64,000 nucleotides of DNA from Muricea muricata (lineage: Eukaryota; Cnidaria; Anthozoa; Malacalcyonacea; Plexauridae), in assembly GCA_963855995.1 (NCBI GenBank), contig OY979720.1, forward strand, positions 3,350,501 to 3,414,500, given 5' to 3'. Of this stretch, positions 24,301-37,300 are shown piece by piece. The notes beneath the pieces are model-generated. The model did not search any database. It saw only the letters and a program-made list of their open reading frames with translations, and was not told the origin of the DNA. Each line of letters opens with the position of its first letter. The first letter of the stretch is position 1. A program made the translations under genes and the position numbers.

Positions 24301-26035
24301 AGCGGGACAAATGTGTGAGTTTATTTCAACGTCTATTACCATCACAGGTGAGTCAGGTTTACGAATAATAGACGAATAAAAAAACCATAATTGCTTAAAA
24401 AACTCGATAACGCATCACCGGTTCTTGTCATACTGGAGTATCATACTTAAATGATGATTACACATCACTATAAAAAACCTCGACAGGAATGCAAATTTTA
24501 CTCAACAGATGAGATGTTTACATCACACCAATCAATAGTGTTTTGAAGCCCTTGTTCTACTTCAACCTTATCGCAATGAAACCAAGCGTATTTTATTGTT
24601 TCGTAAATACTCAGGAAGAAGTGATGACATATGGAAACAAAATGTATACTTCAATAGAAGTGGAAAACAAGCTTGCTACAGCAGGAAGGTTGCGCAACTT
24701 AGCATGAACTATGTTTATATTGAATAATGGGATCAGTCAGCTCATCCCGCAAAGCCTGGATTATCTAAACCAATGCACGCCATCGATACAGTCAAATAAC
24801 GCAGTCGTACAGGAGAATTCAAGATTGTGGAAATTTCAGCACACCCGTTGTAACCGCGCAAACACAGACAACAGAGAGGGACTGGTACTGAACGTCAATT
24901 TAGGTTATTTTTTGATGAATACTAATGTTCCGCTCTCGATCTGATCGTGAATTTGGGACTGGGACACAGTATAATTATTTTTATGCGATTGACTGGGCAG
25001 AACAGCCAGTTCAGCTTTGACCTCATTCAGGAAAAAATTGAGATTATATATGATTATCTAAAAAGTATAACTAATTTAGCCAGCTGATTTACGACTGGCC
25101 CAAGAATTACATAGAATCGCTCACAAAGTCAACACTTTGGATTTTTTACATTTTATTTCTTTGAATCACTTTGGTCAGAAGAGAAAAAGCTTTAAAATAT
25201 GCATGTTTATCTTGCACAATATTTGGTATATACTTGAACTACATTATATTATTACCTAATGTTGTTATGATCTATTTACGATGTAAATAAAAGCACTTGA
25301 ACTCACGCCTACACTGCATGCCTTTGTCTTGCTGGAGCCATGCTTGGGATTACCAAATGACAAGATGCACAAACAAGCTTAAGCCCACCCCGAGTGTATA
25401 TTTATTTATTTATATCTAAACAGCTAGTGTCATTGAGAATTAATACCTAATGATTACCGTTTGGCCAATGTAGATTGAACTTCAAATCAGCAACGTAAGA
25501 GCAAATGAAACCCTTCGTATACCTCCAAGATATTTTTATCCACAATAGTTTGTAGCCATAGTCATAGATAAAACTCACTAAATTAAGGGTCTACTGAAGC
25601 TTTGTTCAATTGGTATAATGATATAAACACACAAATTTCAACAATACCTGCTGCTCGGCGAATACAGCTATTCTTTACGCAAATCTTCTTCGACAGTCCA
25701 CATGTTTCGGATTCATCAAGCTCCTTGACATACAAAAATAGGACAGCTACGAAAGCGATCAGCAGCGAAAACGCTAGAATACTAAAGATAACATAGACTG
25801 TCCTAAACCATATGCAATTTAACCGCCCGGGTTTCTCTGTTCCTCCAGCTTCATCCTCCACCAGTGTAACTAAGGTAGGTTTTAATGCCATTTCCTCGCT
25901 TTTTTCAGACTTCTTGTGCTCAACCGCATTGTTATTCGTGCTAAAATCCGCCGTAAAGCCGCCATTAATTTCGCATGCTGCATCCTTTGTTGAATCGCAC
26001 GTCACCTTTTCCCAAGAACCCTGCGAAGATGGCAT
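18377..26035 (-). CDS. M13 metallopeptidase gene B (neprilysin/ECE-like), complete
   Basis: Nineteen exons: 25648-26035, 23763-23959, 23295-23552, 22970-23044, 22701-22817, 22552-22617, 22218-22351, 21718-21943, 21365-21463, 21191-21268, 20645-20748, 20464-20522, 20007-20058, 19848-19915, 19573-19697, 19297-19362, 19045-19140, 18559-18635 and 18377-18476. Splice phases agree throughout, giving 794 aa that end in the family's CxVW. Type II membrane ectoenzyme: cytosolic tail, membrane segment about residues 80-105, M13_N domain, catalytic M13 domain. NAYHY is at 590-594, zinc motif HELTH at 631-635, GENIAD at 690-695 (third ligand E691, D695), substrate Arg R762. The spacing fits human neprilysin in register. 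The residue matching neprilysin His711 is Trp756 (KPWPPMNLR). Zinc binding should survive; peptide cleavage may be impaired. The start is the first in-frame ATG. The substrate is unknown; family members trim bioactive peptides outside the cell. Confidence 0.93.
18780..19010. repeat. CAACTTGT-rich repeat copy
   Basis: Short words acaagttg / caacttgt / gttgcaac recur on both strands about every 15-25 bases. A related stretch is at 35690-35960. It lies in the intron before the exon at 18559-18635 of gene B. Confidence 0.6.
20116..20413. mobile_element. Palindromic MITE related to the 929-bp hAT-like elements
   Basis: About 298 bp. Both arms contain GGAACGATAACTTGGCCGCC and the following 'atctttgaagccaaattgaag' in inverted orientation, and the right end is AGTTCACTG as in the 929-bp elements. 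The centre is different and shorter. The left terminus is eroded and no clean target duplication was found. It sits in an intron of the gene B catalytic domain. Confidence 0.75.
22552..24170. repeat. Segmental duplication block W (matches 2-2047)
   Basis: Exons 2 to 6 of gene B with introns. Only about 166 bp separate it from block Y, against about 11.9 kb between the matching blocks of gene A. Confidence 0.85.
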
Positions 26036-27088
26036 AGTAGGGGTTAATAATTTTAAGCACAATCCTCCCTCTGTATTGTCCCTGTTCTTTTTTTAACCTG
26101 AAAACCACGTTATTGAGGCATTCACAACACTTTGTTTCGATTGTTATTGACACTCCAAGCGTGAGCTGAGTCTATATTGAATGTGAAGTACTTGCACTCA
26201 TCGTTTTTAAACCTCCTGTACGATTGAGATGCGTTAAGCTGACGGAGTTAGTCCACAACTTAAGTACTCCATAATCCGATTTATGCCTCCGCAAGGTACT
26301 TCGTATACATATACATGCAAAAGGGTGTAGCAACCCAAATACTTAAGCTTATTTATAGTGTATAGTGTTTTAGACTTGAAGAAAATACAAGAGACGTTCG
26401 AACAAGGATACAAAATAATATGCATTCTTTTCTGGAACTTAAAATAGTGATCAAGATGCATGTAATACTGCCAGTGCAAAAGATCAGCATGCTCATATCA
26501 ATGTGTGATCGCAGTTGTTACTAACCTTGTATAAACGATGTTATATTAGGGTTAAGAAGTTGATGTTTTGACATTCTAGGAGTACTATGTACAGTCTATT
26601 CAACTAACGATAGATTTAGTGCGAGGTTAGGAAGATATTGAGTGATGAGAGAACGGTCAAGCAGGTGCAAAAACCTGGATTTTAATGTCCTCTTAATCTA
26701 TGACCATTTACTGTAGCAGACAAGTGACTTCCCCTCCAGTATACAGCACGTTGGATCCACAACTTATCCTTTGAGAAATCAATCGTATACCGTCCAGCGC
26801 CCAGTTGGAATTAAGGATGATGACTAAACGTTTTACACAAATCTCATTAGAAAAACCGATACATGTTCTAGGATATTCCTATATTCGAATGTACGTCATT
26901 GATATTCAAATACAATACCAGAACGTACATTCATCCATATTTACATATAATTCCATCATGTTTTTTGTTGTGCTTGCCACTCTTGCTATCCAAGCTGGAG
27001 GTTTAAGACCAAGACAGACCTGAACACATGATCTTAAAATAATTGAGGAGAAAGAGCTACCTTAACACGTGATGACATCAGTAAACTG
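24337..27088. repeat. Segmental duplication block Y (matches 13960-17670)
   Basis: Exon 1 of gene B and its upstream DNA. The match to block X breaks off at about 27088 after 'gatgacatcagtaaac'. Confidence 0.85.
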
Positions 27089-28352
27089 TTGGGATGTTAT
27101 AACCGTAGCTACCTTGGATCCCATATCAATTGGGCAATAGCCTGGTGGGTAAATCAGTTCACCCAAGAGTGAGAGACATGAGAAATCTAAAACGGCTGAG
27201 AGAAGCATTTCTTTTGTGTTAAGACAATTATAGATATTTCTTTCCCGGAAATGCACTTGATGAATAAAGTCACATGTCTGAAGGTCTAACAACAAATACT
27301 TTTTGGGGGCAAAAATAGTGCTTTTTTACACTTTAACAATTTTTTTACACTTCCAATGTAGAAATATTGAAATAAACAATAACTTCGCACATACGTAATT
27401 TTATACATATATTATATACACTAAAACTTATCTTTCTAAATACTTGGATGATTGTTCTTTAATGTACATACGCGCAGCGACTGAAGATTCAATGTTTAAA
27501 ATGTCTGTCAACACAACCCCATGGTTAAAAAATCCAATTTACTTCTAGGGTGAACTGAAACCAGGCTATTTTACAATAATTTACTGATTTACTGATTTTC
27601 TTCCGAATGTCCAACGTATTTCTTTAATTTAGGTCCATTCTATTTTCTAAACCCTATAATATACATAGTCATAAAAAGAATAAAGAAAAATCCATTCCAT
27701 TTGAAGCTAACTGGACTTTGTCCCTTGCCGCCATGATCACCATATTCACAATATTCATCCAGTGTACATGCATATTTTACACGTCCATCAACGGGCAAGT
27801 TGCAGTAGTTGCACTTGAATATCATAATAAATGTTTCCAGTAAACTAGTATAGTCTCTGAGCATATCATGCAGCATTTCATATGTAATGCATAAACATGA
27901 CAAAACGTCACACTAACAGGTATTAATTTATTTTTCAGTCCACTTTCTTTGATGTTCCAAGGTATTTATGTAGGATAAATACCCTGAATAAATAATTAGA
28001 TCAAATTTGTGGAAAAATCTCGAAGAATATCGATTTAAATTGTTTAAAGTCAAAAGACTCTGTTAGAAAACCTCCTCAAAAATAAATTAAGCTAGCTAAA
28101 TACCTCCAAAATCGGTATTTATGTCATATAAAGCCCTCGGAGATGCTCGTCCTGAGGGTCTTTATATGAGATAAGTCCCTCCTTCTCAGTATTTAAGTCT
28201 AACTTACAGAATTCGTACAGGTCAACACGTCTGAGTAGAATTTAATTTTCAATGTCAAAAAGTCCAGAAACTAGAGCAAGACTAATATTCAAGGTCTTTT
28301 CAAGGCCGTGAACTTTTGGGGTTTTTTCCAAATTTTGATTAATTGCATTTAA
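26036..28352. other. Intergenic between genes C and B, with two unassigned open frames
   Basis: The right part of the duplicated block (to about 27088) should hold the gene B promoter. Beyond it on the minus strand are two Cys-containing open stretches. One is 27903->27640 (KYACTLDEYCEYGDHGGKGQ, then a hydrophobic FFFILFMTMYIIGF and stop). The other is 27295 to about 27104 (LIYPPGYCPIDMGSK before a GT). They could be exons of a small membrane protein, but no start, splice chain or family was found. A short hairpin with arms atataaag/ctttatat is at about 28115-28165. Confidence 0.3.
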
Positions 28353-31300
28353 TCAAGTCTCCCAAACCTTGCACTTTACATCGGGATTCATGGGTGTTCC
28401 TTGGCTGCACGAAAATGCATCAGCAAACTCTCGAGAGTTCATGACGGTTCCCCTTACCCGAAGCGGAAATGGGTACGAGCCTTCTTTCACCATGGGACGT
28501 ACAACGTAATCCTGGTATTTTGCACACCACATCTGCAAAGAGATAGAAATGAAATACTAAGAAGTGAAACTGTTATGGGGGAGGGGGATATTCATATATT
28601 CAGGTTAAATATAAGGTTGATTTCCAATGAAATTAGTCGCGCAGAAGAAGAATATATGAATATACCCCGCCCCCTTACTTTGCTTTTGGAGATACTTTGT
28701 AAAGGTTTTTTTCAAATAGAAACGATCGAGTGACAAATTTGTGATCTTTCTGCAATAATCTTCAAATAATAAATAACAAAATGTCAATTCATTAGGTATC
28801 GCCCTTAATTCCTTCCTATTGAATGTCGTCTAATCTCGCTCTATAATACATCCGGACACTTGAAAAGGAATCTAATAATAGTGTCGTTAAAGTGAGTTAT
28901 TATTAAAGTGATTTAAACTATCCAGAAAGAAAATCTCGGTCAAGGTTCGATAACGACATTTTTACATGCAAAATGACCTGATACTAGTTAATTGTCGTGA
29001 GAGAGACTTCATTTGGACATCACAGTCCAGATACTTACTGACTTTAACCACATTTTATTACATCTGTCAGCTTGACGTGCTAAGAGCAATTACGGCTTAT
29101 GATTCTATGGAACTGTGATGATCTCTATAATTTCATTTATGTATTGTAGTTTCATATCATTATATTCGTGGCTCAGTACTTTTCAGGCATTTTACAAAGC
29201 TATACACAACAATTTGTAGAATCGATTAGCTTTTCTGTTTGGACGAAACCTGATGATTCGAACTTAAAGCTGGGATCGAGATAATAGGAAATAAACAGAA
29301 GAGCCACTCAAATCGTAAGCTTTGTTTGTCTCGCCATGCGTGCATGTCGCAGCAGGTTCTGGCAAGTCAATTACATTTTCTGGCCAATATAAAAATAGGA
29401 GGGTAGCATCTTTAATTACACAGCGAAGTGGCTCCACTGTGCCTGGGAGAAAAACGAAAAGAAACAAGAAAAGTAACAAGCTTAATACCTGTGCATACGA
29501 TAGGAAAAAGAGTTGATTGTGCGTGAAATCAAGTCCAGGTAACATTTGTTCTTCATTATTTTCATTCTTCCATTTTTTGTAAGCCTGAAAGCAAATTTCG
29601 TGTTTCAGTTATGTGTAAAATTTACGATGGAAATGGACCTCGTTTTTATGCTTATTTTAGCAGGTAACATTTCCTCAAGGTCAGATTGGCCTCCCGTGCC
29701 TGGAGTGCATGATTAGAATCATGCGTTCAAATTTCCATACCTCTAACGCCAGTGTTAACCCTCCAATATCACAATATTGCTGACGATAGTCGCCAACTTC
29801 ACCGACCTGTAATAAAACCATGATAAAATAGGCTTTACCTATTTGTCAATAAGCCGAGATGACTTGTCCGACCACTCCTGCGGTCTGCCCGAGAAAGCAG
29901 GAGAAAGGGGTGATGTGTACATTTTTACCTTGTCACCTTTGTACGTAAGATTACTGTATGATTTTTTCAGACATAAATGCTTCTGGAAAATATTCTTAGA
30001 AGAATCGTTTGACATCCAGTTCCGCGGGTCACCGTTCTTGTCAAAAGCGTGACCTGAAAGAAGTATAGAAGCCTTTTTCAACTTTCCTCACCAAGTGCAT
30101 GCCATATTGACAATACCTGTAAACATTTGGTGTTACAAGTTATTCTCTTTGTTTTAGTACGTTCTTCATAAAAACCTGCCATGATTGTACAGTATTAACG
30201 GCGGGTCGAACGGAGATGAAGGACGATAAGAGTTGGCAGCCACGCGAAGTTGGTTAACCGAACTGTTCTTGGTGTTTTACCAACACAATGAAGTATTTTA
30301 TTGAAGTGAAAACACAATCATAACTGTCATCGGTTTTTAGTGTAAATCTCAAAATGTCTCCTGTGGCAATTCGTGGCTAACAACACTTTATTCTCGCCCT
30401 TCAAACCATTCACTTATTCTCATCTTCTAATGATTTCTTCTGGAGAACTCACGCTCCATTCGGCTACCTTCCAGAATCCTGAGTAATTGTGAGTAAAATA
30501 ACAACTCACCTTGTGAATCATATCCATGACTGATTTCATGTCCAGCAAGAAAGCCAAGTATCCCAAACTTAACGGATCTACGATATCAAGGAAAAGCAGA
30601 TGTGTTTATTGTGAACATTGTTCAAAGAATAACATCACGAGCTAAATTAATAACGAATTAAGATCTAGTTAAAAATGGAAAGACCACTGAAAGTTAAAGA
30701 ATTTTAATTTTGCGACTTAAAATGCTCAGAAGAGAACACCCATAATAACATTGTAATAAACTAAACTAAGTCAAGAGAAGTCAAGAGTAGAAATTCAGTC
30801 TTCTCATCATGATCTAAAAAGGTCAGAAAGATTTGTTATTATCTTTCTTAATGTAGAGAACGCGTCTCATGCAGAAACGGAGATCAGGATGAAATGATTT
30901 TAAAAAACTTCTTTTCTCGCATAGCCGGTGTACTACAGTAGTAAAGGCAAAGAGAAACCGCTAAAAATGTCCTCACTGTCGTCTATATTTCAAACCAAAT
31001 CCACTTACGCGAAATTATCCAAAGAAAATAATTGATCGTTTAGAAAACCAACAGATATACCTAGGAGAGAGAGGTATCTGTGTATCAATTTCGGAGAGTA
31101 ACGACTCATTTTTCGTCACCTACGTTTGCCCGTCCAGTCTAAAATTACTACAATACATATTTCACACTAAAGTTTGACAGTAATAAACGTATTCAAACTC
31201 ATTACAAGCAAAACACGTACCTATTTGATTTCGAGTTCGATAATAATATGCAGTGGGTTTCATGGGCTCCTCCTCAAGGTACCTGAATGAAAAGCATCTC

Positions 31301-34300
31301 TTTAGGCATACTTTTCCGGGAAAAGACTATTCCTAACATAAAAACTGATTAAGACTAGAATTCTCTTTAAACACAGGAATTAATGAAATCATCAAATTAC
31401 ATGACTATCTAAAGCTTTCACTTGCAAATCATGATGCGCCAACTCAAAACAAACAAACTGCACTTACTCATTGCGATTTTTAGCCGCTTTCAAAGACTTG
31501 AAATGCTCCATGAACTCGATGGATTTAATATTCGTGTATGTAGTAAAATAGTAGTTGTCTACTTCGAACTAAAAATTATAAAAATATGACATAATTGTTT
31601 GAAAGGCTTCAATAATCAATACATTTGTGTGACTAATGATTATAATCAACCTGTACGTCTATTTGTACAACAATGAAAGCTGAGATCGGTAAATATATTG
31701 GTGTACATAAGAAATATACTCACTTTGGGATGGCCGTTTTTTAATGACGTTGCATCTATTGCCATGTTTTCAGGGTATGCTAGATGAAAAATCATAGATC
31801 TCGCCTAAAGAGAACACGGAATTCAACAAATCTATATTAGATGTTGCGCAGCACCACCAAAAACTAAAAAAGCCCTGGTGAAACTCAGAATTAAAGTGTT
31901 GGTCGTTTGTGACCACTAACTTTCACCAACTCTCATTTTCAAACGAGTTCAAAGTTGATAAGTTTATTTTCTCGTTTGACCAGTCCAAAGAATTTTAACT
32001 CCACTATGATAAAGTGCACATGAAACGAAATATTTTATTTCGGAATCATAGGACTCGTGTGCGATGATTATTACAGTGTGATTTATTATTGAAGAACATG
32101 ATGAAAAGGGGACTATTTGAACGTTTGAATACGTGCGGCTGCGAGGTGTAAGTCTGTTCTATGCGTGGGAACGAACTTTCGTTAAAATGACGTCATAATG
32201 ATGCCATTGGTTTTACCCCGAGCTAAACTCAGTCAATGAACAGAAAATACATCTCCATCAGTGACGTCATTTTGGTGCAATTTCGTTCCCAGACATAAGG
32301 ACAGCAACTGGATAGAGATTGCAGGAACGAAGCCAGGCACAGCCAACATTGAAATTGCTACTATACCTTCTCCACTGCGCCTTTCTGACTAACTTTATCC
32401 AACCAGGATTGTTCAGGAAGAATCTTGATGAACAAATCTTTTATATCACGTATGATGTTTCTTGCCTAAACCACAGAAGGTAGAGTTTCATTGACGATGT
32501 TATTTACGGTAACATCCGCGTATAAGAACCTACTTTTTTCAAATTAACTGATCTCTATATGAAACTACACAGTGATTGGGCCGCCTATGATATTACATTG
32601 TATCGTTTCGCGGCATACCTCGCTCACAGTGTCTTCTGGGATTGCATATTGTGCAAAAAGTAACGACGTTCCAAGCGGAAGAGTTTTGGAAGTTTCTTCG
32701 ACACAGGTATCCCATCTTGGTTTTGTTTGAGCATTACGATATGAGCTGTAAACATTTCTATACTTTGACGGCAGGACTTCGATCAAACTATAGACAATCC
32801 TCCAAGCCAAATAATTCGATATCACACTACGAATAAACTTCAGTTAGATTAGATACATCAGTTGATTATTTCTGCACTTTCGAGTGATACGCGGAAATAG
32901 TTATTTTGACATTTGAGCGCCGGCGATAATTTAATATGAGAAATGTTACAACTGAAAATGCCGTCAAATTCCAATTAACAGAGCAAGAATATTTCATAAT
33001 AAACAATTATTTTTGACCAAAAAGAGAAGAGACCACGCTTATAGTCAAATTTAGCAACTGCGCCCAAATGTCAAAACAACTATTGCTGTCAAGCATTTTG
33101 CGTTAGGCGGTCCCTGTTCTCAATTCCCAGCATAAATTTTAACTAAAACCTATCGTCCCAGTGCACAAATCTTGTCGTCCCAGTTGCTGTCTTGCATAAA
33201 TCACAATCCAATTTCTACTTTCTTTCTATTAGTGTTTATTTGTTGATGAAATCCAGTCCCAGTACATGGAATCCTATTTTCCCCACAACAAAAAATAGAC
33301 AGTTCGTTTTGGGACCCCCTTACAAAGGTGTCACAAAATTACGGATAGCAGCATGTGCATTTCCCAGAATTCTTTGCCAACGTCAAGAATTACTGAATAA
33401 AGATTACACAAGATCACCTAACATGAGAAATTTTAGCTCAATAAACAAATCGACCTCCTGTATTACATCTATCGTACAAAGGACATCCATTTCCTTTACT
33501 GATTTCTTTCTTGACAGATTTACAACCGCAATACAATACAGGTAAATGTACATCCGCCATCTTTTAATTGTAGATCCCTGGATCTGGTAGAAAGTATTTT
33601 TAAGCAAATTTAGTAATAAGTAGTTTAGTACCTCGGATCAGTTCTGTTTAACAAATTTAAAATGTCTACGACCATTTTTGGAGAAGAGGTAATCAACAAT
33701 TCTTGCGGTGTTAACACGTAGCCAAGACCAGACGTCAAGTTGCTTAAAAATGACAACCAATCGAACTGAAAAGAAAGTCGATATATAATATATTAATTAA
33801 AGACCGCAGCTCGAACCCTCTCCCTAGCTCAAGAGAGAATGGGGGACACAGTAAAACACTGTGTATATGAACCTAAAGTTAGCGTGAAACAGGTTCTTAT
33901 ATAATTGTGGTATATTGTTCGTGTTGGGAGGCAGTATTTGTCTCTTTATACGGTGGAAAACAGATTGTCGTGGAAAAACATGCATGCAGTCTCTAATAAA
34001 GTCAAATTTGGATGTTCTGAGACGTACAAATCTATGGCCAGAAAACGTAATTTAACCTAACCGGCAGGTTCTTAAAATGTAGGTACTTATACTCGGGGGT
34101 TTTACTGTAAAGATAAAAAAGGGCGATTACAATTTTTGGGCAATGATGAAGGGTAAGGAGAAGACTAACCTTTCCAGTTATATTAGACAGTTTTTCAATG
34201 GAAACCAGATTGTAGATCAAACTTATATTCTTTCTTTGACTGGGTTCAATTTGCTTCTACATGAATGGAGATTAAAGCTGATCTGTAAGGACAATGTAGA

Positions 34301-37300
34301 CAACAAAAGCGACAGAAACAAGAGTAAAAATGAATATAAAATACCTTAGCTATATTAGTTTCAAGATCCAAGACCTTTTCCATTTTCTGTTTAACAAATG
34401 TTTTATTTTCTGACGATGCAACCATTGCCATCACGTCGGTCATAAACTGCAGATATCGCTCACGACGTTGCTGTTAATAAATTAAAAGATACGTTTCAAA
34501 TAAAAGAAAAACTGATTGCAACTCTACTCAGCGTAGTAGTGTCGGTTTAGTGGTCAAGAGAACACAAAAACGTGAAATCTTTCAAGCGAACTGAAAAAAA
34601 AAAACGAAATAAGAAGAATTCGGCATGTAGAGTGCTACTCGTTTGATATTAATATTTATTAATTCTAACAAAGTACCGAAAAGAGGTACCAATTATAAAT
34701 AACACAAATTAAACCAACATTACATCGACAAAAGAACTACATGAATGCATTAACTGTTTTTAGCAGGTCAAAAGCTGCTAATATGCAGGAAAACAGAATT
34801 TTGAAGAAATTCTTCAACTAATTTTAATGAACTAATTTTTTTTTAAATTTTATGAAAAATGCCTTACCTTTGCTTCTGGAGTAAAATTTTGAGCAGCATA
34901 ATCCCCGTAATTCAGAGGCAGTTGAACTGCTTGCATCTAAAAAGGAAAAAAAAATGCAAGTGCAATGCATTTGACAAAAATTTACACGGCTTTATTTTCT
35001 ACCCAGCAACCACAGCAAGCAGATAACTTTAGGAAATACAAAGTAAAACAAACCCAAAAATGGACATCTTGTGTTCTTGATATTCAAGAAAAAACAAGAA
35101 AACAACAGATTCGGAGATATACGCCGACTCCGTTGTTTTCAACACTTTATTTCGCAACCTAACTTTAAAATCTCACTATCACTTCTTTCTAGCTGTGTTC
35201 ATTGATCCATTTCTTTTCAAACAGACCATAAAATTTAGTTTACAATGCAAACTGTCTCTTACTTACCATGATACGCTTCAAAGAACCAATCCTAAGATCA
35301 TCCACAACGCTTAGTTTAAAAAACACATCCACGTCAGTACGACGTTTTATTTTCACGACAAAATTCTGCCAGTCATAATCAGAACGTCTGTTTTTGCTGA
35401 TATTAAAATCTACAAGCGCCACAAGAAGTTCTCTCAGTTTCGAATCTCCAACACTGTCCAAGGCTGTCGTGTTTATGCACGATGAATACATTTTGAACAC
35501 CTGCAGTATGCCTGGGTTCTAGAAAATATCACGTGTACCCGCGTCAATAACACAAATTAAGATGACGAAACCGAAGGACCACCACGGGACAAGTACATGA
35601 CACTGTTATAGTTCAACTAAACTCTACCGCACATGTAAAGTTGCATATAACGAGCCTGAAAACCAACAGTAACAAGCGGTCAGATCACAAGCTGTCAACA
35701 ATTAATTGTATTCGCAATGCTTGATCTTAGTTCTCCTGAACAAGCTGTTGTTGACTGGAATATCAATCAGATTTGTTACAAGGTTGTTGCAACAACACTG
35801 ATACAAGAATATTTTTACATCCTTACGTTGAGAACTTTGTGACAACCTTGTTACAATAGGTCTGTACGTACACGACTGTCAAGGTCTGCATCAGAGACCA
35901 GCATGAAACAAGCCCGATATTTTCAACAAGTTTGTTACAAGTTGTGAACAGGTTGTTTCATCTTATTGACTTTCTGGGGCAAGCATGAGTGCGAACAGTT
36001 TTATAGGACAGGTACAGTATAACTACCATCTTATTAGCTAACTTCAGTAGCCAGGCTGCTCCTATACTTACAGCAAAGAATTTCGACTTGATTTCCGTGT
36101 TTTCTAAAATCTCTTTTAATTTTCTTTTGTTTTCATTGGCAACGTTAAGATAAGGAAACAGAAAGGGTTGAGAATCGTCAAGGTAATTTTTCTGCAGCCA
36201 GCCTCCGCAAGAGTATTGATAGAAGTCTGTACAAGGGTTGGCATTTCTGTCCATGTTGTTCAGAACAACTGAAAGTAAAAGAAAAAGACTAAGAGTATGC
36301 GATAGAACAACGTAAGCAGTCTTATCGCGCCAATGTCTTCATTATTTTTATCACTCCGTCCCCTTTTTGCTGGACATGCATGTACAGCTGGGACAAGCTG
36401 TGTGTGATACAATCATCAGAATATTTACTAAATTTAGGCGCAGATACTCTAGGGCGTATCTTCGTAACTTTGCTAATTTGAGATAGACCATTACTTTCGC
36501 TGATAGCAGTTTACGATGCCGTCAAAAAAATGAACGACCTGTAGAAGAGATGCATGTGGAAGGCAACAATTGAGTGCATGTCAAGTATTTTAATTTTCAG
36601 ATGCCCTCGCAATTCTTTAGTCAGTCATTTTATGTGAAGCATTCATAGAATGATTTGACCTTGCTCTAAACAATATTTATATCACCATGGGAATAAATAA
36701 TACCAATGATCGCAAGGTGATCTGTTTCATGGCAAATCAAACTAATATACATATCTACATGTTGATCATAGAAACGCCTGTAAAGGATGCATTGAAATAA
36801 AATGTGAAAAACGCGAACTAGTTGCCAGCCAAAACAAGATGGTTTCAGAACTGAACTTCCGCATATTTTCCGAACCATCTTAAGGAACAATACGTCAGTG
36901 TATAGCCATTTAATTTTAGCAAATATACAATGTTTCACGACTTGTCATTATGAACCATGCAATTCCTTATGATCACCTACAGACACGTATGTATATACAC
37001 ACATGTCTTAAATGTTCCAGAAAACATAACTGTGCAATAGGCATTTCTAGTTAAATATCTAGTAATCTATCAGGGGTTGTACAATACTCTAAATCCCCTT
37101 TTAAATCAGTGTTTTGTAGTTAAATAGTGTGATTAAGTACAAAATACGTTGTTCTGATTGGTTTCCACTAATCATAGTTAATTTTAAACACTTTTTTAGA
37201 CAACTGGCCCAGACCTATTCTATTCATTAAAATTGTGCTGCAAAATAAGGGTTGTTTTAAACCACGTGTAGCCTGTAAAAACGTACCTAATAGAGCTTGA

